NCBI RefSeq assembly: GCF_028453695.1
Contig: NC_135773.1
Span: 5,580,001-5,644,000 of the forward strand
Direction: 5' to 3'
Source of the DNA: Augochlora pura
Lineage: Eukaryota > Arthropoda > Insecta > Hymenoptera > Halictidae
Length of the DNA stretch: 64,000 nt
How positions within the stretch are numbered: position 1 is the first letter of the stretch; every line of letters begins with the position of its first letter. The notes beneath the pieces were generated by a model that saw only the letters and a list, made by a program, of their open reading frames with translations, was not told where the DNA came from and ran no database searches. A program made the translations under genes and the position numbers. Of the stretch, positions 37,873-49,505 are shown one piece after another.

Positions 37873-39023
37873 TTACGTTGGTGCATATGAAATGTCGGAT
37901 GTTTACGTAAATATATAAAACTTTATATCTTTTTACAAAAGCTATTGATTTAATCAAAATATACCCCGTTTGCTTTACTACACCCTTTTCAACAAGATAT
38001 CAATACAGAAATGCCTGTCTTAAACAAATTCTCATCTTTAGAATTAATAAACTCTGTATGGAATATTTCAGAGTGTCTTCATTTGTATACTATTTAGCCC
38101 GTAAAAGCTCGGGCAGATTTGGAGCAGTTTTAGGACAATGTTGCCATTATACGTTGTTCGGCTGAGGAATGTGACAGCGACCTGTCATAAATAATGTCAG
38201 GATTAAGAGAAATAGAACGAACCCTAGCATGAAAAACGTAACACTTGAGTTTTTCTTCTCTGACGTCAGCTCTCCTATGTTGCCAGTAGGTTCGCCCTCG
38301 GCGCGTGGCTGTTCGATTACCCACCGCGCGAAGCATGTTGACCAGCTCTGCGCTCGCATTTCACCGCATTTTCGTAACTTCCCCTCTACCTCTCAGACGT
38401 TAGAGACCCTTAGCGGACCGCTGGCGGATATATCCGCGCAAGCGTGTTTACCGTTGCGGACGGCTGGCGGATATATCCGCCCAAAATACTGCGCGCTCCA
38501 ATACCCGTCGTCCACAGCGACGCTAGCCCGTCGAGCGCTATAAATCGAAGTAAATCTTCTGGCTTATAGTATTTCTATCTTATGCGATAAAGTGCATTTT
38601 ATTAGGTTGGTGCATATGAATACTATATACTATTTATCCTGTATGAATACTATATACTATTTAGCTCGTCAAAACTGCCCTGAATGTTTAAAATAGTGAA
38701 AGTCGGTTGGCGAAAGATCTATATTTTATAAAATTTTATATTTTACTTCATTTAATTTCGCAATTGTTTTGTACGACGTATGCGTAGTTTTTGTGGGCTA
38801 AACGGTATGTAAATGGAGACAGTCTGAAAAATTCCATACTACAGTTTATTGATCCGAAAAATCAGAATTTCTTGAAGACAGACATTTATGATTTAAACTC
38901 GCGTTGGGAAAAGTCTATTGAAACAAATGGGGCACATTTTGATTAAATTAATAGCTTTTGAAAAAAGATATGCAGTTTTATATACTCGCTTAAAAATCCG
39001 ACATTTCATATGCACCAACCTAA
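37873..39023 (-). mobile_element. Non-autonomous mariner-like composite element, copy 2 (inverted)
   Basis: The element begins TTACGTTGGTGCATATGAAA and ends ATGCACCAACCTAA, flanked by TA at 37871-37872 and 39024-39025. Read on the minus strand it follows copy 1 (19315-20450) from end to end, including the GC-rich core, the TGACGTCA (38261-38268) and the internal terminus (TTAGGTTGGTGCAT at 38602, preceded by TA). It differs by a 43-base duplication in the core and one fewer 27-base unit near the internal terminus; together these explain nearly all of the 15-base difference in length. No transposase is encoded, so it depended on a related element for mobility. The frame across the core (38229-38543) has no domain and is not called. 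Confidence 0.85.
38438..38480 (+). repeat. 43-bp duplication in the core of copy 2
   Basis: GGCGGATATATCCGC occurs at 38423-38437 and again at 38466-38480, with intervening bases starting GCAAGCGTGTTTACC. Copy 1 has this palindrome only once (19883-19898), so the extra stretch was gained in copy 2 or lost in copy 1. Confidence 0.85.
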
Positions 39024-39025
39024 TA

Positions 39026-40499
39026 AAAACGTTGTAGTATAATGTATTTTAATTTAACCTTTGTTAGCAGACTGTTTTCGTCAGAAGTTTCTTATAATTA
39101 GTTCGGACAATTTTGATCTCGCATAAATATCTGTAGTCCCTAACACCTTCCATATCTACCTAATATACACCTCAAGAAACAGTTCACATTATCATAAAAA
39201 GTACAACCAAAAATCTTCACACGCGTGCTCTAAGTTTCTCACAGCGCGTACATTCTCGTTTTCCGAGGGCAGGGTGTCTTCGATTCCGTGAATGTTCTAA
39301 ACCAAAATAGCCACCCGCTTCCCGAAATTTCATTCTACGCGTGGAACAGCCCGGCCGATGGAAAACGCAAAACAAATTGCAAGGCAAATGTACAATCACG
39401 CGAATTATCCGAATTAACGAAACACGCGATGGCAGGGTAGGGTCAAAAGGTCTGGCGGGGCGGCGTGGCGCGCGGGCATCGGAGGGGCGGAGATTCAAAG
39501 CGATGTAACACATTTTTGTTAGCGTGCGCCGAGCGTAATGGTAACGCATCAATGACAATATGGAAATGCATTTAGCGCGCCTCTGTTGCCGGGCATTATT
39601 CTGTTTATTGACACATCAATTTGAAGAACGCAATAAGCGTAAAACATTTAGCGTCGGTAATACGTAGCGGATAAATGAAATATCGCGTGATTAAACGCCG
39701 AGCGAAATAGCTGTTACTTCGCCCTTTGGAATCCGCCGCGTTTATTATTGTATCGATTCGCGGCCGTGCTTCAAGAAGGAAAATTATGTTATATACCTCG
39801 GATAGAAGTTATAAACCCGGCGGCGGGCGGGTGCAAGGGGGGGGGGGGGCGACGGCGTGGCTCGGAGGCGAGTAAACAACCGAAGAAAAGTCTGTGGGCG
39901 GATTAGCATGGTAGGTGTCGGTGGGATATCATAAAACTAGTTTGTAAAGTACGGGGCGCACCCTCCGTTGTACCCGAGGATTTCATTCTAGTACCACGTT
40001 GGAACAGGGCCGGCCGGTTCCGAAGGGAAATCCGTCCAAGCGGTCTGAAAGAATGGATTAAGGAAAGAAATGTTCGGCGCCACTTCGATTTTCTTTATCC
40101 GACACCGTCCGTCGTAACTTCGCGGGCACTGTGGAACTCTTACTCAATTAAAATCGATAAACGATCATTATTCAAGCCTGTGCCGTCGCGTACTGTGTTA
40201 TATATTTGATAGTAAAATTTATCTGATGAAATTACTATTTATTTAATCAGGTTAAATATGTAAAAGACAAAAGTTCTTAAAATAGCACGAAAATTATTTC
40301 CATTTTTTAATATAGAATTTGCGAAATTTTCTGGAACGCATATTAAGAAGCTTAAGAAGATACTGAATCGATGTTCAGTAAAATAGATCATTCTAGGGTA
40401 AGATATCACAGAGTTTATTATATTGGTAGAACGTATTGAAATTACGGGAGAACGGAAGATTGATTATCTATTTAATATCTTGTTCTCAGTTTCAATCAT
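39026..40499. other. Gene-free stretch with a 13-base G run
   Basis: An uninterrupted run of 13 G lies at 39837-39849 in a GC-rich surround. Bases 40.2-40.5 kb are AT-rich. No coding exon is supported. Confidence 0.4.
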
Positions 40500-41540
40500 T
40501 TATTTAGCGTACCGATGACGGTTCCGACGAAATTCTGTCGACGTGCAAATATTGTTCGCAAGACGAAGTCCCGACGAAATCGTGTCGGTGAAGCGAGTGT
40601 CAATGAAATGATAGCCGGCGAAGTAAGGGTGTATAAAAATGGGGTTCACATTAACACCCTTCCCTACGGCAAAAAATTCAGGTTGCCCGATCGTTTTGTC
40701 GCGGGGTGTACGAGCATCAGACACGCGTGCGCGTGTGCGAGCGCGCTCGAGCGAGCGAGCATCACCCCTGGAATATCACTCACATGGTCGCGCCTCTCGC
40801 ACCCACGCACAGGTCTCTTCTTACATTGCCGGTTGACTCGTGTTGTCCGGCTCTAGCGCTTTGACTCGTCCCGTTTTCCTCCTCGCCTCCATGCACATGA
40901 CACACAGACAGCGTTCGGCACTTGGTTCCGGTACTCCTACTCTCGCCGCCTTGTTGCCGAACGGGTGTGAGAGTGCGAGGGACGATCAGCCGGTCCTCGT
41001 CGACCATTCATCATAAGAAAGACGCAGACGGGAGGACCCGTGGTGTACGCAGCTCGGATAAAGGGTCGGAAAGGGAGAGAGAGAGAGAGACGCTCGGATG
41101 GAGGCAGAGAACCGACCGACGCGGGGAAGGCCAGAGGGAGAAAGAAGCACGAGAGACATATGCAGCGCGGAGAGTGGGCGCGAGCGAAACAACGATAGCG
41201 ATGATGCGGTGCACCTGTAAGACAAAGTCAAATGGTTCGGGTACGAAACGAATAAGAGAGACGGGCGACCAGAGGAGTCGGAAGATCAAGAAACGCTGCG
41301 GCGAGAACAGCGCCGAACGGTGCCTTGTGTCTACGGTGGGAAAAAGATGGTGGAAGAGGAGGATGTCAGCGGCGGGCGTGAGCGACGACCGAAGGCAGGG
41401 GTGTCGATAAAGATTTTTTCCTTTTTAACCCTTCAGAGAATACAACTCCTGAGACGCAGAGAAAAAGAAAGAGAGGGGGAGAGAGGGAGTCCTTTATTTT
41501 GCATTGTTAAGGAGACAATTTGGAAAATTGATTTTTAGAC
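40500..41540. other. GC/CpG-rich block, possible promoter or untranslated exon
   Basis: CpG-rich sequence with alternating CG/GC tracts at 40.72-40.76 kb and purine-rich plus-strand DNA from 41.05 to 41.48 kb. Long frames of 113 and 162 codons (plus strand) are rich in Arg/Glu and follow from composition. I see no domain. A promoter or 5' untranslated exon is possible but no transcript signal proves it. Confidence 0.3.
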
Positions 41541-42499
41541 GGTTTAACAAAATATTTGGATATTGTTATCCGATTGCGGATCTTTTAACGAAAATGTCTC
41601 ACAACTTTTGTAGGCATAGGAATCGTTTAGGAACTTTTTTCTTTCTTAAGTAATTATCGTAGATTATAATAGATCTTCGAGTCTTGTAGTTTACATTACT
41701 TAAAATTGCATCAGCACAATTTCATGGAAGACGAATGTTCTGCAAGCATTTAGTAACGAGATTCTGAACGGTATCCATTTGTAAGCGTAAATAGGGGATC
41801 TCATGATGTGTTAATTGTCTTTGCAACATGAATACCATACGAATGTACGCGGCATAATGAGATTAAAAAGATAAGATTTATTGTCGCAATTATTCTCGTA
41901 ATCTTGATACGACTTATTCTCAGTGTATTATACTGCAATAGAATTTTTTAATCCTGACAAAGGAGTCACTTTATGAAGAGTTAATCAACCCTTAACTGGT
42001 ACGATGACTTCCACAAAAATAACTGGTATATTTAAATATGTTAATCTAACTCTGGACAAATCATTGTATTTGATTTTTAGCAAGCGCATAATAAAATAAA
42101 AGCCTGGAGGATTACACTTGTACCGCAATGTAAAATAGAAATGCAATGTTGCGATCGCTCATGAATCATTGCGTTCCGTTCTCCGACCGGTGCTTGAAAT
42201 AATAAAAACATGGAGAATAAAACTTTGTCTACAAAGTAAGATGGCAAGACAAGGGTCGACCGAGGGAAGGAAACAATTTATTTCTCGAGACCGCGTCGCT
42301 GCATACAATGATTGCAACGATACTTTTCCATGACATTGCCGCATGAACTAATTCACCGGAGCGTTCGCTAAAGAGAGAATGGATCGTGATAATTTCGTAG
42401 AAAACGATACCACAAACCAGTCACGTTTCGAGCGGCGACGGGAACCGTAAATGCTAAAAATCGAGGATCTCTATCGGGAGGGAAATTAGGCAGCCGCCC
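41541..42499. other. Gene-free stretch, AT-rich
   Basis: No gene is seen. A 16-base word (41985-42000) recurs inverted at 60867-60882 and is described among the observations. Confidence 0.4.
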
Positions 42500-44210
42500 T
42501 CGCCGCGTGTTTTAAGATTCTCGAGTGTCACTTGTCGGGAGGGGGGGGAGGTCGGGGGTAACACGGATATCGTTCGCGCGTCAACGGGGGTTGAAAAACG
42601 AACGAGCTTCTCGGGGGCATTCTGCGACGCTGGAATATGCACTCGGCGTTGTTTTCATTCCTCCGCGCAAGTAGAAAGAAACTCCGTGACCAGACTTCAT
42701 TAAAAAGTTGGGCCAAAGTGCGGGACATCGGCAGCGCGCGCGCCGCGCGGCTCGGCTCGGCGCGGCGTTGGCAAGTTAAATAGCCATTAAAATTTCCGAT
42801 AGGAAACCGCGCCGGTTCTGCCGCGCGAGTTCCTCGGGACCGAAAGACGAATTCGCCGATCGATAGACCGTATCTTTTCCCGTGGCGGAGAATTTGTAAC
42901 TTCGTAAACATTACGAAATTAGCGATTATTGGTTTCACCGTGATATAAGGAAACAACGAATCGCCCCTGTCGGTCGACGCCCTTGACTCGACGAATTGAA
43001 GAACGAGCCGAAGAAGGACGGAGTCCCAAAGCTAGAGAAAGGCCGGGTCGTGAGAGAGAGGGAGAGAGAGAAAGAGAGAGAGAGAAAGAGCGAAGCGGGG
43101 AGAGAGAAAGGTATAGAAGGAGGGAGATTGAAAGAGAGAGCGAGAGGGCTACAGGGTCAGAAGGAGGAAGAGAGACGGGAGGAGAGAAAGAGAAGCAGAA
43201 CCCGGTCCCTGTGTACATTCGTGTCCTCTTATTGGTGTGTCGGTGTGTCGTCGACGTGGCGGATGGTGTTAGTAGCCGCTCATTGGTGTTCGCCGCGGCG
43301 GCAAGCGGCGTTCACACGTTTCCCGTCATCCACTTCGGTACCCGGCTCGCAGTAGAGCGTCGTTCGTTGTACGGTGCGGTTCGTGACGTTTCGCGATCCG
43401 TCTCTGATCACTTCGTACCGTTCGATATGTATGTATGTGTGTGACCGTGCACGCGTTTCGTCGCCTCATCCACAGCCAGAACAGCAGCAAATCGTCCAAG
43501 AAAGTGTTTCGTTTTTGCTTCGTCTCCGTTTACGTTGTTTCTTCTTTTCTTTCGTTTTGTTTATTGGTGAACAAGTGCGAGCAAGAGATCGATTTGTGTT
43601 CCGCGGAGTTCCCTTTTATTCCACACATACACCCCCCCGCCCACCCCCACCCACCCCTCCAGTGCCAAACGTGGATTAAAAGACGTATCCTCACGGAAAC
43701 GCGGCCGGGGAGCAACCGGACCTCAGGTATCGTTTTGCTGGTTTCCGTTTTCCGTTTCGGCGAGCCCACCGCGAGATTCCAGTTTCGCGCGCCCCGCCGA
43801 CGCAGCGAATTGTCGCGAGCTCGCGCGCTACCTCCTCGCCGCTGAAAACGCGCTCGCGTTTCATTGCGGCGTGAAACACCGCCGGGCACCGAGCCGATTC
43901 CGTTTGGTGTACTAATTGTTTGGGAACGCGACGACGGGGAAATGGCCATGCAGCCGCGCGACGATCCGCCTGTGCGAATTCCTGGCTCGTAGCCGCCGCG
44001 ATTTACCGCGCGTACAACGGAGTGCCGCGGACTTTCTGGTGAAAACCGGAAACGAGTTTGCGTATTCTGGCCGGCCGTCTCTAAACACAGTCGAATTCGT
44101 GGCCTTGCGGCCGAACTTTGTCGCAATTGAGACGGAATCGCGAGCGGGCCGCGATAGCCGTCTGGACGCGAGACATAGGAGATCTTAATGAAACGTTGAC
44201 ACGATTTCAT
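42500..44210. other. Largest CpG-rich block, possible promoter and 5' untranslated exon
   Basis: This is the longest GC- and CpG-rich block in the window. It contains a purine-rich (GA) part at 43050-43200, a pyrimidine-rich stretch with TTTCGTC-type sequence to 43.6 kb, a C-rich tract at 43624-43656 and a donor-like CTCAG|GTATCG at 43726/43727. Several very long frames, including one of 226 codons on the minus strand, have no domains and are attributed to few stops in GC-rich DNA. The layout suits a transcription start region of a plus-strand gene, but this is inference from composition. Confidence 0.3.
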
Positions 44211-47200
44211 GGGCCGCGCGCAGATGCTTGTTTGTAATTTTATGCACGCCGTTGTTTCGGCGAATCTACGACTCCTGGTACACTGTTTCGCGCCGCGTTA
44301 AATTCCGGTTGATAACCGGAGGAAGATACCGTTTCACGAATACACAAAGGTGTCGGGTTGATGTTTGTCGGAGCGTTTTATGATTCGTTTCCTTAACGCG
44401 GTGTTTAGCGGACAATGTAGAGAGCGTAAAGGCCGGATCATATTCACGGGTTTTATCGGCAGTAAAATTCTGAATTAGAATCAAACCGGGCCTTAAGAAT
44501 CAATGTACACGGTTCGCACAAATTCGCGTTAGAGTACACGTGCACCGAAACGATTCGCGAAATTGCTTTTCCAAAGCGTTCACTGTTGCGCGGCATCATT
44601 TATTACGGCCGCTACGGTCTATTTTGAAATACACAAAGACTGCATCATAATGTTTGATGCACTTTGTACGCGAGGAATTCGTATATCGTCGATTGGCTCA
44701 ATTAAGAAGCGCGCGTTGCTGCGGGCGAGAGAATCTTCCTCCGATAACTGTGTGCGGTCACTAATTTCATTTTTGCCGATAGAAGAAATCTTCCGCGGAG
44801 CCGCGAACTTGCGGATAGCTAGCAATCGGATCCCCTAACTTCGGCAGGTTATGCAATGCAATTTGGGCAGGCGTGTTGAATTGACTAATGAAAAGATACG
44901 CCTGCCATCGCGTTGGATACGGAAAGCCTATCAACAGGGCAATCGCAGTGAGAGGGATTCGAGCATTTGTGCCGAGGCTGTTCGAAATGATTGAGGAAAG
45001 ACCACAGCGAAATTTGTACAAGACAGGGATATCAGATTTTGAATTAGATAGCCGTTAGATGGAAAGCGAACCTAGGTGTTTAGATTGAAGTCGTAGAATT
45101 TGCAGATTGGCCAACGATACGATTTTCGGAATATGGGAAGGAACGCAAATTCGATAATATGTTCGAACAATGGTTACTTAGCAAAGTTTTCTGCATCGAA
45201 TCATCTGCGAAACGTACCTTTGGCGGCGTGGGAACCGTGTCATTAATTATCTCCGGCGTCCATACATGCTATCACATGGGTGGTAACGGTTGTTTTCGTT
45301 AACTTACCGGCAACAGTGTATCGTGTAACAGTAACCTTGATAATTGCTTTCAGTTCGTTTCGTTCGTTGCCAACTCGAGTGGCGATAATTATAGAAACAC
45401 TAGCGGATTTCGTATAGCCTTTCACGACGTACCGGAAGTTACGTGTACTTATCCACATTCCAGGTGCGGTGAACGGCGCGCGATCGGCTTTTAATCGGGT
45501 ATGATTAACGCCAGTAACAAGATGACCCCTGACCGGAAAGTTGCTTCACGTACCGGGACATGTAACTTGGTAGAACTGTGTTGGAAAAACTTGAAACGTT
45601 CATTCATTAGCTCGTTTCCGTGCAACAGTGAGTCGCACAAAATTTCTTAAACAACAACGCTATCCATTTCTTTGAAATCTGAATAAACTCTGATTATTCT
45701 GCTACGACGATTTAAGCATTAATACGATTAATATGACTTGTCTTGTTTCTCTAAGAAATTATTTGACGCAAAGATGTTGTAATTGATGATTTTTGGAACA
45801 TAACTACCGTCTTCCAGTGTTTAGTTGAATCACAAGTTAATTTTTTTAATATTTGACTTATGTCATTTTTGTCTACTTGGCTCCGCTAGAACTATTTATA
45901 TACAATAGCTGTGGACTATTTTTTTAAGTCCTTAATTTAGGTCGCAGATTAATGACATTGAGGGTCGTTGGGGAAGCCGAATTAGAAGGATCAAGTAGAA
46001 ATGGCTAGCAGTATACAGACACATCAAGTAGTCCAGTTTTAAATTCGACTTCTTCGTTAATTATTTTAACTTCATATGCTAATAGAATGTTTCTCTATCA
46101 AAATAGATTCTCCCTTTTCACGAACAATATAAATTTACAGCGTAAAGAATTGATTACATCGATATAAAATGTTGATAGAAGAATTGATTGCTTTCTGGGT
46201 TATGTAACAGCTGTTTCATAGGCAGAGATTTTACCGCGTTCATTAAGACACACAGAGTAGCTGTGTAATTTGATGTCTCGTTTACGTAGCATCTGCGAAG
46301 ATTTATTTTTTGACGGTGTCTCCTTCTATGTAAATATTTCGCGCTTTTTATAAATCGATGAATGGATAGATAGAAGACGCGGTCTTGTTTGAAATAAAAT
46401 TCAGCAACTAGTGGTCGTAGCGCGAACCTAAAAGAAGTCTTCCTCGTGGAGCTTCTCGCTCTTTAACAGTTTATTAAGCGATGCCAATGGCGGCACCTTC
46501 GACGAGCGCGGCACAGCTGCGAGGTAAATTACCGGAGAGGGACACGATGGTAGCGGGAATGGGGGTTCGGTACGAGTCGAGAGTAATCGCGAATCAGCGT
46601 ACACGGCTCATTAAATCATCGAGACAATCGACACGTTTTACTCGCCACTTTCTTCGTCGTGGTTGGCTTCTTGGAACGTGTACGTTGTATTTCTTTTTCT
46701 ACCGCGGTGTTCCATTTCCGTCATGCGACGAACCCACTTATTGTTCGCGTCAGGGGTCGGAATAAACAATTATCTTCCACCTTCTTTTTTTTTTTTTTTT
46801 AAAAGAATTCCGTTCCAGATCATACGAATCGTTTAGCAGACCGCTTTTGCGTTAAGAACGAACGTTAAGAATTTGTCTTAAAAATGTTCGCCATTTGGAA
46901 GCGTTTATTTAAAAAGAACAAATAAAAAAATCTGCTTTTATTTGTTCCCATCGGAACTTAAAATTCGAGAACTTTTCTTTTAGTTCCATAATCAGTTTTT
47001 TTCAATAGACAGAACTTGGAAAGTTGCGTGGTTTTTTCCTAACTCGGGTTTGCATGCACGCATGCGTGCGTTCATTAATAAAACAGTTCAATCATATGAA
47101 GAGCATTAAGTGTATAGCTACTCAAATGCTTACGATATTCTCTTGTTTCTTCTCTCGGCATAACAATGCCAAGTACTACTAATTAAATGCCTCATCATTA

Positions 47201-48420
47201 ATCCCCTCAGTAATCTTAACATAAATACTTAACAATTTTAGATAGAATTATTGCAATATTACATCAAAAAGTATTTAATTCAAACATAACGCTCGTTAAA
47301 CGTTCCAAAACTCATTAAAGTTATACATAATTTTTATATGCCCGCATACCTCGAGGAGAAGTAACCACGATAAAACTGTTAGATTGAAGGTTTCATGGGC
47401 TTTAATGCTTCACTTAACTTTATCTATGTCTTTCAACTCATGACTCATTGAAGCCACCAATTAGAATTACAGTTTCCCTCATCCCAGTAGCATCGTTCGG
47501 GACTTTACAATAATAGACTGCGCCGGTCGTTATTTCATAATTATTACAGAGAGAGAATCCTGCGTCCACATTGAGGGTTAATTAATACGGGGCCTACCCC
47601 GCGCGATCGCAAAAAACCTTTTATGTTATTTTTCCGTAGTCCGTTAGAACTGGTGCAGCGACGGAACGGAACACGGACCTGCGATTATTTATTGGCTAAC
47701 ATGTCGTGTTTATCTTGCTCGTAGGAATAATAGTAGGCGATCGAGTTGAATCGACGGTCAGCTAGCACATTCGGCTCCTCTATTGTTAACTGTACACAGG
47801 ATGCGACGACGGGGATGAAAATGTTCCAGTAGAGAGGTCGAAACGCGATCGTAAGAAGGGCTCGACGCCGGTATCCGCAAGACAAAAAGAACAATTTACT
47901 GGACACGTGGCCGAACACGGTTCGTACGTTCGTACGTTCGGCTATTGAAACGGCGGCGGTGTAGGCCGTTCGCTTCGACTTTCGCATAAATCAATGGGCG
48001 ATCCCGATATAAACTGCTTCATAACTATCTCGTGATATAGAGGTATACGCGAACCGGTGTTTCTGTTATTATCGACCGGCGATCGCTGTTTTCTCCTGAA
48101 TGTTAATTAACTGAATAAACTGCCGGTGTTTATCGTGCGGCACACGCTCCGCCCGCCGATAATATGAAGTCGTAAACGGAATACTGTCGTCATCCCCCCG
48201 TCGATAAACCGTAATTTCGTTAGTCACGGGCCAGCGTGCGGGGGAATCCTTTAAACGGGGGGAACAGTTCCTGGTCTGCCCCGGTACTTGACCGTGTCGC
48301 GATAGCGATCGCGAGCGAAAGAAATCACGGAGATCGCGTGGTCGAGGATCTCGACGGCGATTACGCGAGATTCGTGATAACTTCCTTCGTGACTTGCTCC
48401 CGCCACGTTCGTTCGATGCT
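44211..48420. other. Gene-free stretch
   Basis: No recognised gene. Small features: a T run at about 46787-46800, alternating purine-pyrimidine sequence near 47052-47070, and a perfect 8-base tandem (TTCGTACG twice plus TTCG) at 47921-47940. A weak exon-like frame at 46481-46523 is given as an observation only. Confidence 0.35.
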
Positions 48421-48478
48421 CCCGCCCCCAAATCCCCCTCGGACCCCCGTCTACCCCCGCCCCCCCTCTCTCTCTCTT
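48421..48478 (-). other. C-rich tract, G-quadruplex potential on the minus strand
   Basis: Seven runs of three or more C occur on the plus strand between 48421 and 48470 (for example CCCCCAAATCCCCC and ACCCCCGCCCCCC), followed by a short CT run. The minus strand therefore satisfies the four-G-run pattern with short loops. Confidence 0.7.
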
Positions 48479-48744
48479 TACCCAACAGGATGTATAGGTG
48501 TCTTTGAACAGCTGCCGCGTGTATTCCTGTTTATTTGCCTTTTCATGGATTTCGTCAGAGCACACCCTAATCCGTCGTCTATCTTCTTGTGCCGGGCGAG
48601 CCCGAAGCATAAATTTTCAAAAGTATTTCAGTATCGTGCTTCCTTCCAGAATTTTATCGTCGATCTGTCGTCGATATTTAACAGTTACGGCTAACGCGGA
48701 AACTAAACATCGGTTTTCTTGTTTTGTTCTATGTACAACGTTGT

Positions 48745-49505
48745 GCCGACCCTTAGGTCATTAGCGGCGGACAGGTGCCGCTTTCTTCCTTCACGGTCGT
48801 TATATTTTTTGCTAGATGTTGATTTTTTTCAGGCAGTGTTTTCTACGCGTTTTTATGATGTCCCGGCTGTAGGCGATGTTATTTGATATTTTTCTTCTGC
48901 TTTCGAAACGTAGACACGTTTGCTCGATAATATTTGTTTCGGGAGATTGCGCATTGCCGGCTCTTGTTCTTTATTTTTAAATGAATACCAGCGCGCGAGT
49001 TTACGGTATACCGTTCTAAGAGTTGTCGCAATTATTCCGTCTTTTCTCTTCGAGCGTTGGCGGACATTGTTCAGTGCACGTCTCCGGTTATTTCACGTGA
49101 ATTTACTTTTTTTGGACCTGTTCCATGTTTTGCTCCACGTTTTGCTTTCCGGCATGATGTACGGCGGCAACGAGATCTTGACATGGAATTGGTGTCCGAA
49201 TACCATTCGATGCGATTGTCGTTGCTTCTTTGGCGGCATTGCCAGCTTCCTCATAACTTTAATTCCCCGGTGATCCCGGACCCCAGCCTATAATTACGCG
49301 TTTGTCATTGTTGGTGCGATTCGTAGAAATATGTTGGATGTTTAGGATGACTTCGTGTTTTCAGTCTTGCTATTTATGTTTTCCATTGCTTGGATTATAC
49401 TCGTGGAATCTGTGAAAATGATGGACGGTCGGGCGTTTTCGTTTTGTACGTGCCTAACAGCTTCGAGAAATGCATAAACCCGTGCTGTGCAAAATAGATG
49501 CAACT
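48745..49505 (-). mobile_element. Decayed jockey-type non-LTR retrotransposon, RNase H and C-terminal tail
   Basis: Read on the minus strand, three decayed parts appear in the order expected for the end of ORF2. First, near 49370-49500: CTARVYAFLEAVRHVQN then SIIFTDSTSIIQAM, the middle of an RNase H domain with the TDS aspartate kept and the usual glutamate of the AEL motif replaced. Second, near 49210-49290: GWGPGSPGN and AGNAAKEATT, a corrupted form of the WVPGHxGIxGNExAD motif. Third, near 48900-49050: KRKDGIIATTLRTVY then IIEQTCLRFESRRK, matching the Arg-rich and C-terminal tail region found in jockey-like ORF2 proteins. Several stops and frameshifts interrupt it, so it is inactive and 5'-truncated. 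The 5' limit near 49505 is where similarity fades. Clade assignment is tentative. Confidence 0.7.

Noticed and set aside
38229..38543. 104-codon frame across the core of the inverted element
   Set aside because: It has no transposase motif and is composition-driven in the GC-rich core.
43530..44210. 226-codon minus-strand open frame
   Set aside because: It lies in CpG-rich DNA where stops are rare, is Arg/Ser/Gly-rich, overlaps several other long frames and has no domain or splice-supported boundaries.
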